A DNA stretch of 14,247 nt from Verrucomicrobia subdivision 3 bacterium UBA7542 (GCA_002479245.1 DLMG01000048.1:1-14247); one strand, 5' to 3'. Positions 5,374-13,338 are shown, counted from the first letter of the stretch. The notes: generated by a model from the sequence alone, not told the origin. Numbers and translations are program-made.

Positions 5374-6705
5374 CTATTTGAGATTTTTCTTGGTCGAGAC
5401 TGTAATGGAAACCTCAATCAGTTGGCGCAATCCCGTATCCGTATCGGTTTCAAGAAATCGCTGCAGAAGCTCATAGGCTTTGCGTCTTACGATTTTTTCC
5501 TTTGCGCAGTAAGCGATATCAGAGATGCCGAGTATTGCGCGGTGCCGAACTTTGATATCAGGATGGACCATCAACGGTTCAAGCGCTACATAGCCAGCAT
5601 CTTCAAATGGTGAGATCAGCCGGCCGGCGATGTCGCCGATATGCTGGACGCGTGGGTTGTCGGAAGCGGTGGCAGTGAGAAAATGTACCAAGTGTTTAAT
5701 GGCTCGGACATCGCCACGTTTTACCAAGGGGTTTGTTGCGGAGGTGGCATACATCCCACCCTCCTCAAGAATTTTTAGCAAACATTGCGCACTTCGCTCA
5801 TCTTTAAAACCGGCAAGAGCATGAATGGCGGTCGTATTGACGAGTGGGTCATCAATGGCCGCAATTAGTGCTTCGACAGCTTCTGGTGCGCCTAAAAGTC
5901 CCAAGGAATCAGCAGCTCGCCAACGCACTTCTTTCTCTGGATCATTTTTAAGCGCGTCCAACAGTGCGTCAACGGCCTGTTTTCCACCCAAAAGGCCGAG
6001 TTGCTGGGTAGCCTTGACACGGTCACTTTTCTTTTTCGACCGGAGTCTCTCCAAAACGGTTTCCAGCACCAGGACTTCTTCACGCGGACGAATGCGGCGG
6101 TTCGGCTTGCCGGGAGCATCGAGATAGACCGTGGGTAGCTCGCCGGGGGTTGCCGTGTGTGTGAACGGCTGATTGAGCAGTTGATCAAGTTCCTGGCGCA
6201 TCCAATCGGCGAACGAACGGTAGCGTGCGGCTCCTGGCAGCCAGTTTGCAAAAAACCATGCTTCCCATTCTCCGTCCGGCCAAACGACCATCGGATTGAG
6301 CAAAAGGACGGCGTCGTCTCCGATTTCGCTGACGCAGAGAGTTTGGGCAAGATGCTTGAAATCAAAGCTGACACAGTCGGCTTGCGCGTAATTGAAATAA
6401 TCTTGTTCGATTATGGAAAGGGGTTCAGCACTCATCTGATAGGCTTCATACCAGTCCCGATGCTCTTTACGAAACCAGCAGATGTCTTCAACAGGACGCA
6501 CAAACGGCACGGCGCGAGAGGCTTGCAGCCAACCGTTGGAGGCAGTTAGAAATGCCCGATAAGACGGCGGAAACTTTACTTTTAGCCGCTTTTCCGCCAC
6601 GAGCAGTTGACCTTCTGAAGCGCCCGGATTACCGGGCCATTCCTCGATATTAGCGGCGTCGGCAAACTTCTTTAGAAATGACTGCCAGTCGGCTGGTTTC
6701 GACAT
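5374..6705 (-). CDS. SUKH (SMI1/KNR4) domain fused to HEAT repeats
   Basis: A 443-residue protein. Residues 1 to about 165 resemble the SUKH/SMI1-KNR4 fold: ASEGQLLVAEKRLKVKFPPS, YRAFLTASNGW, VEDICWFR and a later DDAVLLLNP. From about residue 215 it consists of HEAT/PBS-lyase-type repeats: KATQQLGLLGGKQAVDALLD, DPEKEVRWRAADSLGLLGAP and EAVEALIAAIDDPLVNTTAI. SUKH proteins often serve as immunity proteins against secreted toxins, and HEAT repeats bind proteins. No toxin gene is adjacent, so the role is open: a scaffold, an orphan immunity protein, or a regulator. The ATG at 6705 is preferred because SUKH-like sequence begins near it and a weak GAG lies upstream. Earlier starts at 6729 and 6750 are possible. 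It is divergent from recF. Confidence 0.8.
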   Translation of the reverse strand: MSKPADWQSFLKKFADAANIEEWPGNPGASEGQLLVAEKRLKVKFPPSYRAFLTASNGWLQASRAVPFVRPVEDICWFRKEHRDWYEAYQMSAEPLSIIEQDYFNYAQADCVSFDFKHLAQTLCVSEIGDDAVLLLNPMVVWPDGEWEAWFFANWLPGAARYRSFADWMRQELDQLLNQPFTHTATPGELPTVYLDAPGKPNRRIRPREEVLVLETVLERLRSKKKSDRVKATQQLGLLGGKQAVDALLDALKNDPEKEVRWRAADSLGLLGAPEAVEALIAAIDDPLVNTTAIHALAGFKDERSAQCLLKILEEGGMYATSATNPLVKRGDVRAIKHLVHFLTATASDNPRVQHIGDIAGRLISPFEDAGYVALEPLMVHPDIKVRHRAILGISDIAYCAKEKIVRRKAYELLQRFLETDTDTGLRQLIEVSITVSTKKNLK

Positions 6706-6830
6706 TGCACTCACAATGAGTAATTCCATCAGGCTGCGGAGCGACGTCAAGTGCAGAAATCGGAGTTCGGATTTGAATATGTTTTACTACCACAAGCTGA
6801 AGTTTAAACTCCAACCGGAATGAAAAAACT

Positions 6831-6849
6831 CGCGGACAGGCTGTCCGCG
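6831..6849. repeat. Perfect short palindrome upstream of recF
   Basis: CGCGGACAG and CTGTCCGCG are perfect 9-bp arms around one base. The palindrome ends 16 nt before the recF start, in the region shared with the divergent SUKH-HEAT gene. It could be another dispersed repeat family or a control site; only one copy is seen here. A second small palindrome, AGTTTAAACT, lies at 6801-6810. Confidence 0.55.
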
Positions 6850-6865
6850 CTCCTATTTTCTCCGC

Positions 6866-8035
6866 GTGCATCTGGCCCATTTGCGACTCCGGGACTTCCG
6901 CAATTACACGCGGTTGGACGCCGACTTTGCGCCGGGCTTCCATCTCCTGCTCGGCGACAACGCGCAGGGCAAGACGAACATCCTCGAGGCGGTTTATCTC
7001 ATGGCCACTCTGCGCTCGTTTCGCGGCGTCGGCGGCGCGCAGATGATCCGGCATGGGCAAAAGGGCTATTTCGTAGGCGGGACTGTGGTCGGTGGGACGG
7101 TTCCAGCTTCTTCCTGTAGCAGCGGACGTGAGTCCGCTCCATCTGATCAGAGCCGACTCACGTCGGCTGCCACGATGCTGACCAGCCATAGCGAGCGTGA
7201 AGTCAAAATCTACTGGTCGGCGCGCGAACGCAAACTGGCGCTCGACGGACAACCAGTCAAACGCCTGGGCGATTATCTCGGCGTGTTGCGCGCCGTGGTG
7301 TTTTGCACGGAGGATTTGCATCTGGTCAAGGGCCCCGCGCGCGCCCGACGCCGCTTTCTTGACCTGCTGCTCGCGCAGACGCAGCCGGCCTACCTGCCGC
7401 TGCTCCAGCGTTACATGCGCGCCGTCCGCGCCCGCAACGCGCTGCTCAAACACCGCTCCACCGACGAAGCCGCACTGGACAGCTTTTCGCAGGAACTCGT
7501 GAAGCTCGGCAATGAAATCATTCGCCAACGCCGCGAGCTGGCGCCGAAATTTTCCCCGCTCGCGCGGCTGGCGTATCGCCGCATTTCCAACGATGCGGAG
7601 GAACTGCGCATCGAATATCAGCCGAGCGTCAAAAAGGATTTCGCCGTGGAACTCGCACAGTCACGTTCGCGCGAACAAAGTTACCATTCCACACTCGTCG
7701 GGCCGCACCGCGACGATTTGCAACTGTTGCTCAACGAGAAATCCGCCGCGCAGTTCGGCAGCGAAGGCCAGAAACGCACGCTGGCCATCGCGCTGAAAAT
7801 GGCGCAGGCGGAATATCTCACGGGCATTCACGGCTCCGCGCCAGTGCTGCTGATTGACGATGTGATGGGCGAACTGGACGTGAAACGCCGCAGTGGATTT
7901 GTGCCGTTGCTGGAGCAGGCGCGCAAAACCAGCGGCCAGGTCTTCATGACCGCCACGGAGGAAAACTGGCCGGCGGAGCTGGGGGTGGACCTGCAACGAT
8001 GGGAAGTGAAGGCCGGAACATTGCTGAAAAAATAA
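6866..8035 (+). CDS. recF: DNA replication and repair protein RecF, with a repeat-derived insertion
   Basis: A 389-residue RecF ATPase, longer than the usual 360 or so. RecF loads RecA at single-strand gaps with RecO and RecR. Visible features are the N-terminal HLAHLRLRDFRNY, Walker A GDNAQGKT (residues 30-37), ILEAVYLMATLRSFRG, LVGPHRDDL, the signature-like FGSEGQKRTLAIALKMAQAE and Walker B LLIDDVMGELD. Residues about 80-110 (GTVPASSCSSGRESAPSDQS and beyond) are unlike RecF and coincide with the palindromic repeat at 7116-7171, placed between HGQKGYFVGGT and EREVKIYW. All ATPase motifs remain, so it is probably functional. GTG 6866 is the only start that keeps the family N-terminus; no Shine-Dalgarno is present. 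dnaA and dnaN, common neighbours elsewhere, are not here. Confidence 0.92.
   Translation: MHLAHLRLRDFRNYTRLDADFAPGFHLLLGDNAQGKTNILEAVYLMATLRSFRGVGGAQMIRHGQKGYFVGGTVVGGTVPASSCSSGRESAPSDQSRLTSAATMLTSHSEREVKIYWSARERKLALDGQPVKRLGDYLGVLRAVVFCTEDLHLVKGPARARRRFLDLLLAQTQPAYLPLLQRYMRAVRARNALLKHRSTDEAALDSFSQELVKLGNEIIRQRRELAPKFSPLARLAYRRISNDAEELRIEYQPSVKKDFAVELAQSRSREQSYHSTLVGPHRDDLQLLLNEKSAAQFGSEGQKRTLAIALKMAQAEYLTGIHGSAPVLLIDDVMGELDVKRRSGFVPLLEQARKTSGQVFMTATEENWPAELGVDLQRWEVKAGTLLKK
7116..7171. repeat. Two-hairpin palindromic repeat, in frame inside recF
   Basis: It begins GTAGCAG. Two adjacent hairpins follow: AGCGGAC-GTGA-GTCCGCT (7120-7137) and AGCCGAC-TCAC-GTCGGCT (7151-7168). Each has perfect 7-bp arms and a 4-base loop, and the two are approximate inverses of each other. 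The same design recurs between genes at 9171-9238 and 10544-10603. Confidence 0.85.
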
Positions 8036-8070
8036 CATCCACCAGTCTTCGCGGCGCTTCGCCTCGGCAA

Positions 8071-8158
8071 GACATCGAACATCCAACACCCAACATCCAA
8101 TGGCGGTGAACGGAAGCCTTATTGGATGTTCGATATTGGGTGTTGAATGTTGGATGTT
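8071..8158. repeat. Inverted repeat with ATCCAAC-type units between recF and trpS
   Basis: The left part (8071-8101) is built from units such as GAACATCCAACACCCAAC. The right part (8121-8158) contains the inverse, ATTGGATGTTCGATATTGGG and TGTTGAATGTTGGATGTT. The two can fold into a long, imperfect AT-richer hairpin. It fills most of the recF-trpS gap and may end recF transcription, though no T-run follows. Confidence 0.75.
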
Positions 8159-8200
8159 TCCTTCTTTCCTGTTTTCCTCATTCCCCGCTATCCTTGCCCC

Positions 8201-9166
8201 ATGAGAATACTGTCGGGCATTCAACCCAGCGGCGCGCTGCATCTCGGAAATTATTTCGGGATGATGAAACCCGCCCTCGAGCTGCAGGAAAAGGGCGAGG
8301 CGTTTTACTTCATTGCCAACTATCATTCGATGACGTCGCTGTTCGACCCCGCCGAACGCCGGCAAAACACGCTCGACGTGGCACTGGATTTTCTGGCGTG
8401 CGGCCTCGACCCGAAACGGACCGTTTTCTTCCGCCAGTCCGACGTGCCGGAAGTGGCCGAGTTGACGTGGCTGCTCGGCACGGTTACGCCCATGGGCTTG
8501 CTGGAACGCTGCCATTCCTACAAGGACAAGCTTGCCAAGGGCGTTACCTTCAACTTCGGCCTCTTCGCGTATCCGGTGCTGATGGCGGCGGACATTTTGA
8601 TTTACGACTCGAACGTCGTGCCGGTGGGTCAGGACCAGAAGCAGCACGTCGAGGTCACACGCGACATCGCCATCAAGTTCAACGAGCAATACGGCCAGAC
8701 GTTCGTGATTCCCGAACCGCAAATCCGCGACGAGGTCGCCGTGGTGCCCGGCACGGACGGCCAGAAGATGAGCAAGAGCTATGGCAACACGATTGAAATT
8801 TTCGGCGACGAGAAGGTGCTGCGCAAAAAAGTCATGGGCATCAAGATGGACAGCCGCACGCCACAGGAACCGAAGCCGGACGCGGACAAGAACTACGCCA
8901 TCCAACTGCTCAAACTCGTCGCGCCCCCGGACGCGGCCAGGGATTTTGAAAACCGCCTGCGCGTCGGCGGGCTGGGCTACGGCGATTTGAAGAAGGCATT
9001 GTTTGAGAACTACTGGACTTATTTCACCGAAGCGCGGAAGAAACGCGCGGAACTCGCCGCGGACCCAGATTTCGTGAACAAGGTGCTCGCGGAGGGAGCC
9101 GTCAAAGCCCGCACGCTGGCGCGAACGGTTTTGAAGCGCGCGCGGAAGGCAAGCGGGCTGGAATAA
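8201..9166 (+). CDS. trpS: Tryptophanyl-tRNA synthetase
   Basis: A 321-residue class I aminoacyl-tRNA synthetase that charges tRNA-Trp with tryptophan using ATP. The HIGH-type motif appears as [12 protein letters not shown] (residues 9-20) and the KMSKS loop as [10 protein letters not shown] (Lys189-Ser193). [42 protein letters not shown] and [18 protein letters not shown] are also typical of TrpS. The length is normal for bacterial TrpS. The ATG at 8201 is chosen because the family sequence [11 protein letters not shown] starts there. An upstream in-frame start at 8147 would place the repeat region in the protein. No Shine-Dalgarno precedes it. The gene lies 165 nt after recF and 88 nt before the rlmI-like gene on the same strand, both gaps being repeat-filled. 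Confidence 0.95.
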   Translation: MRILSGIQPSGALHLGNYFGMMKPALELQEKGEAFYFIANYHSMTSLFDPAERRQNTLDVALDFLACGLDPKRTVFFRQSDVPEVAELTWLLGTVTPMGLLERCHSYKDKLAKGVTFNFGLFAYPVLMAADILIYDSNVVPVGQDQKQHVEVTRDIAIKFNEQYGQTFVIPEPQIRDEVAVVPGTDGQKMSKSYGNTIEIFGDEKVLRKKVMGIKMDSRTPQEPKPDADKNYAIQLLKLVAPPDAARDFENRLRVGGLGYGDLKKALFENYWTYFTEARKKRAELAADPDFVNKVLAEGAVKARTLARTVLKRARKASGLE

Positions 9167-9170
9167 AAAC

Positions 9171-9238
9171 GTAGCCGCCGACATCAGTCGGCGCTGTTCT
9201 TCGCATCAAGAAGTGCGCGGACTGACGTCCGCGGCTAC
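9171..9238. repeat. Two-hairpin palindromic repeat between trpS and the rlmI-like gene
   Basis: Same design as 7116-7171. It begins GTAGCC and ends GGCTAC. Internal hairpins are GCCGAC-ATCA-GTCGGC and GCGGAC-TGAC-GTCCGC, and the outer ends are near-perfect inverses (18 of 21). It begins four bases after the trpS stop. Confidence 0.85.
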
Positions 9239-9254
9239 TTGTCATAAATTTTGG

Positions 9255-10547
9255 ATGAAAAATTCGCCTCGCGCCCATAACGCTACCGCAAACCAGCCGG
9301 TGGCAACACGCTTGCGATTGCGCATCACTGCAGCGGCGGAAACCGCCGTGCGCTCCGGCCATCCGTGGGTTTTTTCCGATAGTATCCTGGATTTGAATCG
9401 CGCCGGTCAAACCGGCGAACTGGCGGTAATTTACGACCGCAAGGACCGTTTCCTCGCCGTGGGATTGTTCGATCCCGGCTCGCCGATTCGCGTGCGGATT
9501 TTGCACGCAGGCAAACCGCAGACGATTGATCGCGCGTGGTGGCGGGCGCGGTTGGAGCAAGCCCTCGCCCGCCGGCGCGATCTTTTCGACGCGCAGACCA
9601 CCGGCTATCGCCTCATCCACGGCGAAAGCGACGGCTGGCCCGGCCTGGTGCTGGACCACTACGACACGACGCTGGTGCTGAAACTTTACACGGCGGCGTG
9701 GCTGCCACGTCTGGACGAAACACTCGTGCTGCTCAAAGAAAATGTCCCATGCGAACGTGTCGTTCTCCGCTTGAGCCGCAACATCCAATCGTTTGCGGAA
9801 GAGCGGCTCCAGCGGCGCGATGGGGAAATTATTTTTTCTGAACACGCCGTGCCGGACCAGCCTTCGCTCGGAAGCTTCGGCGCGGCAGGGGCCGGCGCTC
9901 CAATTGTTTTTTTGGAGAGCGGCCTGCGCTTCGAGGCCGACGTTTTGCGCGGGCAGAAGACCGGATTTTTTCTCGACCAGCGCGAGAACCGCCGTGAGGT
10001 GGAAACGCTGGCGCGGGGCCGCCGCGTGTTGAATGCGTTCAGTTTTTCCGGCGGCTTCTCGGTTTACGCAGCGCGGGGCGGGGCTGCGGCGGTGACCGAC
10101 CTCGACATCAGCGCACACGCGCTGGCCGCCGCCCAACGCAACTTCGCGCTGAACCAAAATTTTCCCGGCGTGGCCGCGTGTCGTCACGACACCGCGCAGG
10201 GGGATGTATTTGACTGGCTGGCGGCGAGTGCGGCGAAATTCGATTTAGTGGTGCTTGATCCGCCGTCGCTCGCCAAGCGCGCAACGGAGCGCGAGGGCGC
10301 TCTGCGCGCTTATGAATGGTTGAACGCGCTCGGTATCGCCCGGCTGGCGCGCGAAGGAATTTTGGTGGCGGGTTCATGTTCCGCGCACGTCCCGGCGGAG
10401 GACTTCTTTGAAGTCGTCCGGCGCGCGGCGATGAAATCGGGAAGAAAATTCACGGAGCTGAAAACTTTGCGGCATCCGCCGGACCACCCGGCCAGCTTCA
10501 AGGAAGCGGAATATTTGAAAGTGATTTACCTGAAGTTTTCATCGTAG
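9255..10547 (+). CDS. rlmI: RlmI-like 23S rRNA cytosine-C5 methyltransferase
   Basis: A 430-residue protein with an N-terminal PUA-like RNA-binding region ([11 protein letters not shown], then [20 protein letters not shown]). It carries the RlmI-type linker [20 protein letters not shown] and a Rossmann-fold methyltransferase: [59 protein letters not shown]. The late AGSCSAHV supplies the Cys expected of m5C enzymes. RlmI methylates C1962 of 23S rRNA in E. coli; that target is assumed here from family only. Residues 200-215 ([16 protein letters not shown]) overlap a repeat-like palindrome and may be an insertion. The TAG stop is provided by the first bases of the following repeat. The ATG at 9255 is the first that avoids reading the upstream repeat as protein. 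It is a paralogue of the methyltransferase half of the fusion at 3013-4677. Confidence 0.85.
   Translation: MKNSPRAHNATANQPVATRLRLRITAAAETAVRSGHPWVFSDSILDLNRAGQTGELAVIYDRKDRFLAVGLFDPGSPIRVRILHAGKPQTIDRAWWRARLEQALARRRDLFDAQTTGYRLIHGESDGWPGLVLDHYDTTLVLKLYTAAWLPRLDETLVLLKENVPCERVVLRLSRNIQSFAEERLQRRDGEIIFSEHAVPDQPSLGSFGAAGAGAPIVFLESGLRFEADVLRGQKTGFFLDQRENRREVETLARGRRVLNAFSFSGGFSVYAARGGAAAVTDLDISAHALAAAQRNFALNQNFPGVAACRHDTAQGDVFDWLAASAAKFDLVVLDPPSLAKRATEREGALRAYEWLNALGIARLAREGILVAGSCSAHVPAEDFFEVVRRAAMKSGRKFTELKTLRHPPDHPASFKEAEYLKVIYLKFSS
9857..9889. repeat. Short palindromic repeat inside the rlmI-like gene
   Basis: It reads CCAGCCTTCGCT then AAGCTTCGGCGCGGCAGG, with CTTCGCT and AAGCTTCGGCG forming imperfect arms. 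It resembles 1851-1883 (shared GCCTTCGCT and CGGCGCG). The frame is kept. Confidence 0.5.
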
Positions 10548-10603
10548 CAGCCGACGGGAGCCGGCTCAAAAATTGAAATGAGCGGACTCATGTCCGCTGC
10601 TAC
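10544..10603. repeat. Two-hairpin palindromic repeat between convergent genes
   Basis: Third member of the 7116/9171 family: it starts GTAGCAGCCGAC and ends TGTCCGCTGCTAC. It fills nearly the whole 65-nt gap between the rlmI-like gene and the esterase gene, which point at each other. Its second to fourth bases are the TAG stop of the rlmI-like gene. Its hairpins could end transcription from both sides, although no T-run is present. Confidence 0.8.
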
Positions 10604-10612
10604 CAAAGCTGA

Positions 10613-11380
10613 TCAACGCGAGTGTTTCAGAAACCACTCGAACAATTCCGGGTTCGCGTAAGTTTGTGTCCAGCAGTCGTGCAGCGCGTCGGGATAAATT
10701 GTGAGCTTAACATCTTTGTCGCCGAGTTGTTTCAGGAGCCCGACCATGTGTTCGGATTCAATCGGCGGCACGACCGGATCTTTTGCGCCATGAAATGCCC
10801 AGACTGGCAAAGTTTTCAAGGCCTCCTTGCGCGCGCCGGTTGCCAAATACGGCGTGAGGGAATCGCCGCCGCCGCACAACGGCGCGATGGCCGCAAAGCG
10901 TTCGGGAAAAGTCAGACCGAGCGTCCAAGTGCCAAAACCACCCATGCTCAAGCCGGTCAAATAAATCCGGTGCGTGTCCACGGCATAGTTCGTGGTGACT
11001 TCGTCGAGCAACGCGAGCAGCAGATCATTCGACCAGATTTTGTCCGGCGGACATTGCGGGGAAACGACGATGAAGGGAAAATTGGTGCTTTGCGGCGCGA
11101 CTTTTGGCGGACCGTGTTGGGCGACGAGCCAGACATCCGAACCGCGTTCGCCGGCGCCGTGCAAAAACAAAATCAGCGGCCATTTTTTGCCGGTTTGCGC
11201 GGCATAACCGGTCGGTAAAAACAGGAGGTAGTTGGCGGACAAAATCCGCGTTTGCGTGACGGAAAAATGTCGGGCGGTTTGCAGTGGCGCGGATTTTCCG
11301 GTCAATAAATCGTTTTCCGTATGACAGGCGGTCAAGGTCAACGCGATCAATAAAAGAAAAATCCAAGGGAGCTTTGGCAT
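10613..11380 (-). CDS. Lipoprotein alpha/beta-hydrolase (esterase, LpqC/PHB-depolymerase-like)
   Basis: A 255-residue exported esterase. The N-terminus has a hydrophobic signal and a lipobox LTAC with Cys19, so it is probably a membrane-anchored lipoprotein. The alpha/beta-hydrolase features are LILFLHGAGERG (oxyanion region), the nucleophile elbow GLSMGG with Ser145, Asp201 in HGAKDPVVP, and His234 in DALHDCW. This pattern is shared by feruloyl/acetyl-xylan esterases, PHB depolymerase-like proteins and phospholipase/carboxylesterases. The exact substrate is unknown. Esterases of this type often assist polysaccharide breakdown, which would suit the GH3 glycosidase further along, but that link is inference. 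The start codon lies 3 nt after the stop of kdsD, so the two are probably co-transcribed, though their functions are unrelated. Confidence 0.8.
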   Translation of the reverse strand: MPKLPWIFLLLIALTLTACHTENDLLTGKSAPLQTARHFSVTQTRILSANYLLFLPTGYAAQTGKKWPLILFLHGAGERGSDVWLVAQHGPPKVAPQSTNFPFIVVSPQCPPDKIWSNDLLLALLDEVTTNYAVDTHRIYLTGLSMGGFGTWTLGLTFPERFAAIAPLCGGGDSLTPYLATGARKEALKTLPVWAFHGAKDPVVPPIESEHMVGLLKQLGDKDVKLTIYPDALHDCWTQTYANPELFEWFLKHSR

Positions 11381-11383
11381 AAA

Positions 11384-12355
11384 TCACATGATTTTCAGCT
11401 TCGGCAGGTCCTGCGAATCCACCAGGCCCACCGGCTCACGCTTCGCGTTCACGACGATGAGATCGTCAATGTTCCGCTCGTTGAAAATTTTCAGCGCCTC
11501 AACGGCCAGGGCGTTCTCACAGATGCAAATCGGTTTGGGCGTCATCACTTTTTTCAGCGGCTGATTCAGCAGATTTTCGTTCGCAGCCATGTGACGGCGG
11601 AAATCGCCGTCGGTGAACACGCCCGTGAGCTTGCCGCGCGCGTTGACGATGCTCAGGCTGCCGGATTTGGCGCGCGTCATCACGAACAACGCTTCCTTCA
11701 CGGCCAGTTCTTCGCGCGCGATGGCGTTGCGCTCGCCGGTGCGCATGATGTCGCCGACACGCAGCAGCATGGCGCGGCCAATCGCGCCGGACGGATGATA
11801 TTTGGCGAAATCGCTTTGTTTGAACCCGCGTGCCTGTAACACGGCCATCGCCAGCGCGTCGCCCATGACGAGCATTGCCGTCGTGCTCGCCGTCGGCGCC
11901 AGATTGAAAGGACAGGCTTCCCGGGGCACGTGGACGTTCAACACGATGTCGCTGTGCCGCGCGAGTGACGACTTCACACCACCGGTGACGGAAATGATTT
12001 TGACCGAAAACCGCTTCAGCGCGGGCAGCAGGTTCAATAATTCCTCCGACTCGCCGGAATAACTCAACGCCAGAATCACATCGCCGTCGTTGACGATGCC
12101 CACGTCGCCGTGCAAGGCGTCCACGCTGTTGAGCACGACGCTCGGCGAACCGGTGCTGGTGAGCGTAGCGGAGATTTTTTGTCCGACGTTGCCGGATTTG
12201 CCAATGCCGACAATGATGATCTTGCTTCGTCGCTTCACCGCCTCAACAATCATTTCGACCGCACGCGCGAACGAGTTGTCGAGTTGCGCGCGCACGGCTT
12301 TGAGCGCGGCAAGCTCGATGTCGAAGACTTTACGAGCATGGACGAGATGCGTCAT
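11384..12355 (-). CDS. kdsD: Arabinose-5-phosphate isomerase (SIS plus two CBS domains)
   Basis: A 323-residue protein, close to E. coli KdsD (328). It converts ribulose-5-phosphate to arabinose-5-phosphate, the first step to Kdo, a core sugar of lipopolysaccharide. The SIS domain carries IIIVGIGKSGNVGQKISATL, TGSPSVVLNSVDALHGDVG, ALSYSGESEELLNLLPALKR and APTASTTAMLVMGDALAMAV. Two CBS domains follow (MRTGERNAIAREELAVKEAL and MTPKPICICENALAVEAL, with TGVFTDGDFRR between). The ATG at 12355 (MTHLVHARKVFDIEL) is preferred because SIS-type sequence starts there. An earlier start at 12406 would add 17 unrelated residues. There is no obvious Shine-Dalgarno. It is divergent from the cupin gene across about 200 nt. 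Its presence implies an LPS-bearing Gram-negative cell. Confidence 0.92.
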   Translation of the reverse strand: MTHLVHARKVFDIELAALKAVRAQLDNSFARAVEMIVEAVKRRSKIIIVGIGKSGNVGQKISATLTSTGSPSVVLNSVDALHGDVGIVNDGDVILALSYSGESEELLNLLPALKRFSVKIISVTGGVKSSLARHSDIVLNVHVPREACPFNLAPTASTTAMLVMGDALAMAVLQARGFKQSDFAKYHPSGAIGRAMLLRVGDIMRTGERNAIAREELAVKEALFVMTRAKSGSLSIVNARGKLTGVFTDGDFRRHMAANENLLNQPLKKVMTPKPICICENALAVEALKIFNERNIDDLIVVNAKREPVGLVDSQDLPKLKIM

Positions 12356-12469
12356 CGGGCGTAGGTTGCCAGCAACAGACCGGCATATCAACGGAGAATC
12401 ATGCACGGCGAATCATGCCCGCCACTGCGGGATGCGACTTGAAATGTTTATTGCGAAGCCGGCTTGACT

Positions 12470-12540
12470 GTTTGGAGTCCCGCCTTTAGGCGGTGAATTG
12501 CGGTGATGCGCCCGAACCGCCTGAAGGCGGAACTCCAAAC
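12470..12540. repeat. Palindromic element, intergenic copy
   Basis: The left arm 12470-12493 is identical over 24 bases to 4241-4264. The right arm 12517-12540 is its inverse with two mismatches (22 of 24). The arms themselves contain the smaller palindrome CCGCCTTTAGGCGG. It lies between kdsD and the cupin gene, ending 16 nt before the cupin start. Confidence 0.88.
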
Positions 12541-12556
12541 TGAACTGAATGCAATC

Positions 12557-12904
12557 ATGAAACAGGACACAGAACCAAAATCCAAAGGGTTCACCGGCGC
12601 GCAGGTGGCCAGGGCCGCCGAACTGGTGAATTACCAGGACGGCGCCATCGTGAGCCGTGAACTGATCAAAAAACCCACCGGCACGGTGACAGTATTTGCC
12701 TTCGGCGAAGGCCAGGGCTTGAGCGAACACACGGCGCCGTTCGATGCGCTGGTGCAGGTGCTCGAAGGCGAGGTGGAGATCATGATTTCCGGCAAGCCGC
12801 ATCACGTGACCGGCGGGGAGATGATTCTCATGCCCGCCCACCAACCGCACGCGCTCAAGGCGTTCACGCGGTTCAAGATGATGCTGACCATGATCCGGTC
12901 CTGA
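12557..12904 (+). CDS. Small cupin-domain protein
   Basis: A 115-residue single-domain cupin. The first cupin motif is seen in GLSEHTAPFDALVQVLEG and the second in GGEMILMPAHQPHALKA, where two His could bind metal. Motif 1 has one His (EHTA) instead of the usual HxH, so the metal site may be incomplete or different. Small cupins of this kind bind metals or small ligands and have varied roles; no substrate can be named. The start at 12557 (MKQDTEPKS) avoids translating the repeat at 12470-12540; an in-frame ATG at 12503 lies within that repeat. The gene is divergent from kdsD. Confidence 0.8.
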   Translation: MKQDTEPKSKGFTGAQVARAAELVNYQDGAIVSRELIKKPTGTVTVFAFGEGQGLSEHTAPFDALVQVLEGEVEIMISGKPHHVTGGEMILMPAHQPHALKAFTRFKMMLTMIRS

Positions 12905-13032
12905 TCACGAAATCGGATTGTTGCGCTGCCGCCTGCGCCAGAACTTAGCCATGCCGGGTCGATGACGTGAACCGCGAAGCGAAACTGGACCAGCCATCCC
13001 GTGTTGGCTACAGCGATTTGATACTCATGATT

Positions 13033-13338
13033 TTAGCTTCTCTTTCTAAGGTGCTGTTGGAGTTCTTCAATGTACTTCTTGATTTTGGCCCGACGAGCGG
13101 CGCTCAAATTTGGATCTACCATTTGTTTGGAATACTCTTCGAGTAAACGCTGTGAAATGTCGCTTCCCTTTGGCCCTCCGGGTGACCCATCCTCAAGACC
13201 TCTCGCGGTTTTCTTGGGTGGTTTCGGTGGACCGCCACTCCATGCTGGCTGCGGCTTCGGATGACGTTCGGCTGCGGAATCACTCATACGCTCGATGAGG
13301 TCTAACAATTTAATCAGCAGGAAAGATTTCCTTGCCAT
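13033..13338 (-). CDS. Small basic hypothetical protein
   Basis: A possible 101-residue protein that I do not recognise. It has three parts: a short hydrophobic/amphipathic start (FLLIKLLDLIERM), a Pro/Gly/Lys-rich flexible linker at about residues 27-58 (PQPAWSGGPPKPPKK), and a charged helical C-terminus (ISQRLLEEYSKQM, ARRAKIKKYIEELQQHLRKR). Starts at 13338 and 13287 are both possible; neither has a good Shine-Dalgarno. There is no signal peptide or transmembrane segment. The coherent composition favours a real gene, but the evidence is modest. Confidence 0.45.
   Translation of the reverse strand: MARKSFLLIKLLDLIERMSDSAAERHPKPQPAWSGGPPKPPKKTARGLEDGSPGGPKGSDISQRLLEEYSKQMVDPNLSAARRAKIKKYIEELQQHLRKRS

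Noticed and set aside
5374..6705. SUKH-HEAT protein as part of a polymorphic toxin-immunity locus
   Set aside because: No large toxin gene, secretion gene or array of immunity genes is present in the surrounding sequence.
6650..7528. Minus-strand open frame of 292 codons opposite the start of recF
   Set aside because: It covers recF's Walker A region on the other strand and a palindromic repeat, with no family similarity.
7661..9184. Long minus-strand open frame (507 codons) opposite recF and trpS
   Set aside because: It lies antisense to two clear housekeeping genes, has no recognisable domains, and partly translates the inverted repeat at 8071-8158.
9102..10187. Minus-strand open frame of 361 codons opposite the rlmI-like gene
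   Set aside because: It is antisense to a well-supported methyltransferase with matching motifs and shows no protein family features.
12503..12556. Upstream ATG giving an 18-residue longer cupin
   Set aside because: The extra residues are a translation of the palindromic repeat, so the start at 12557 is preferred.
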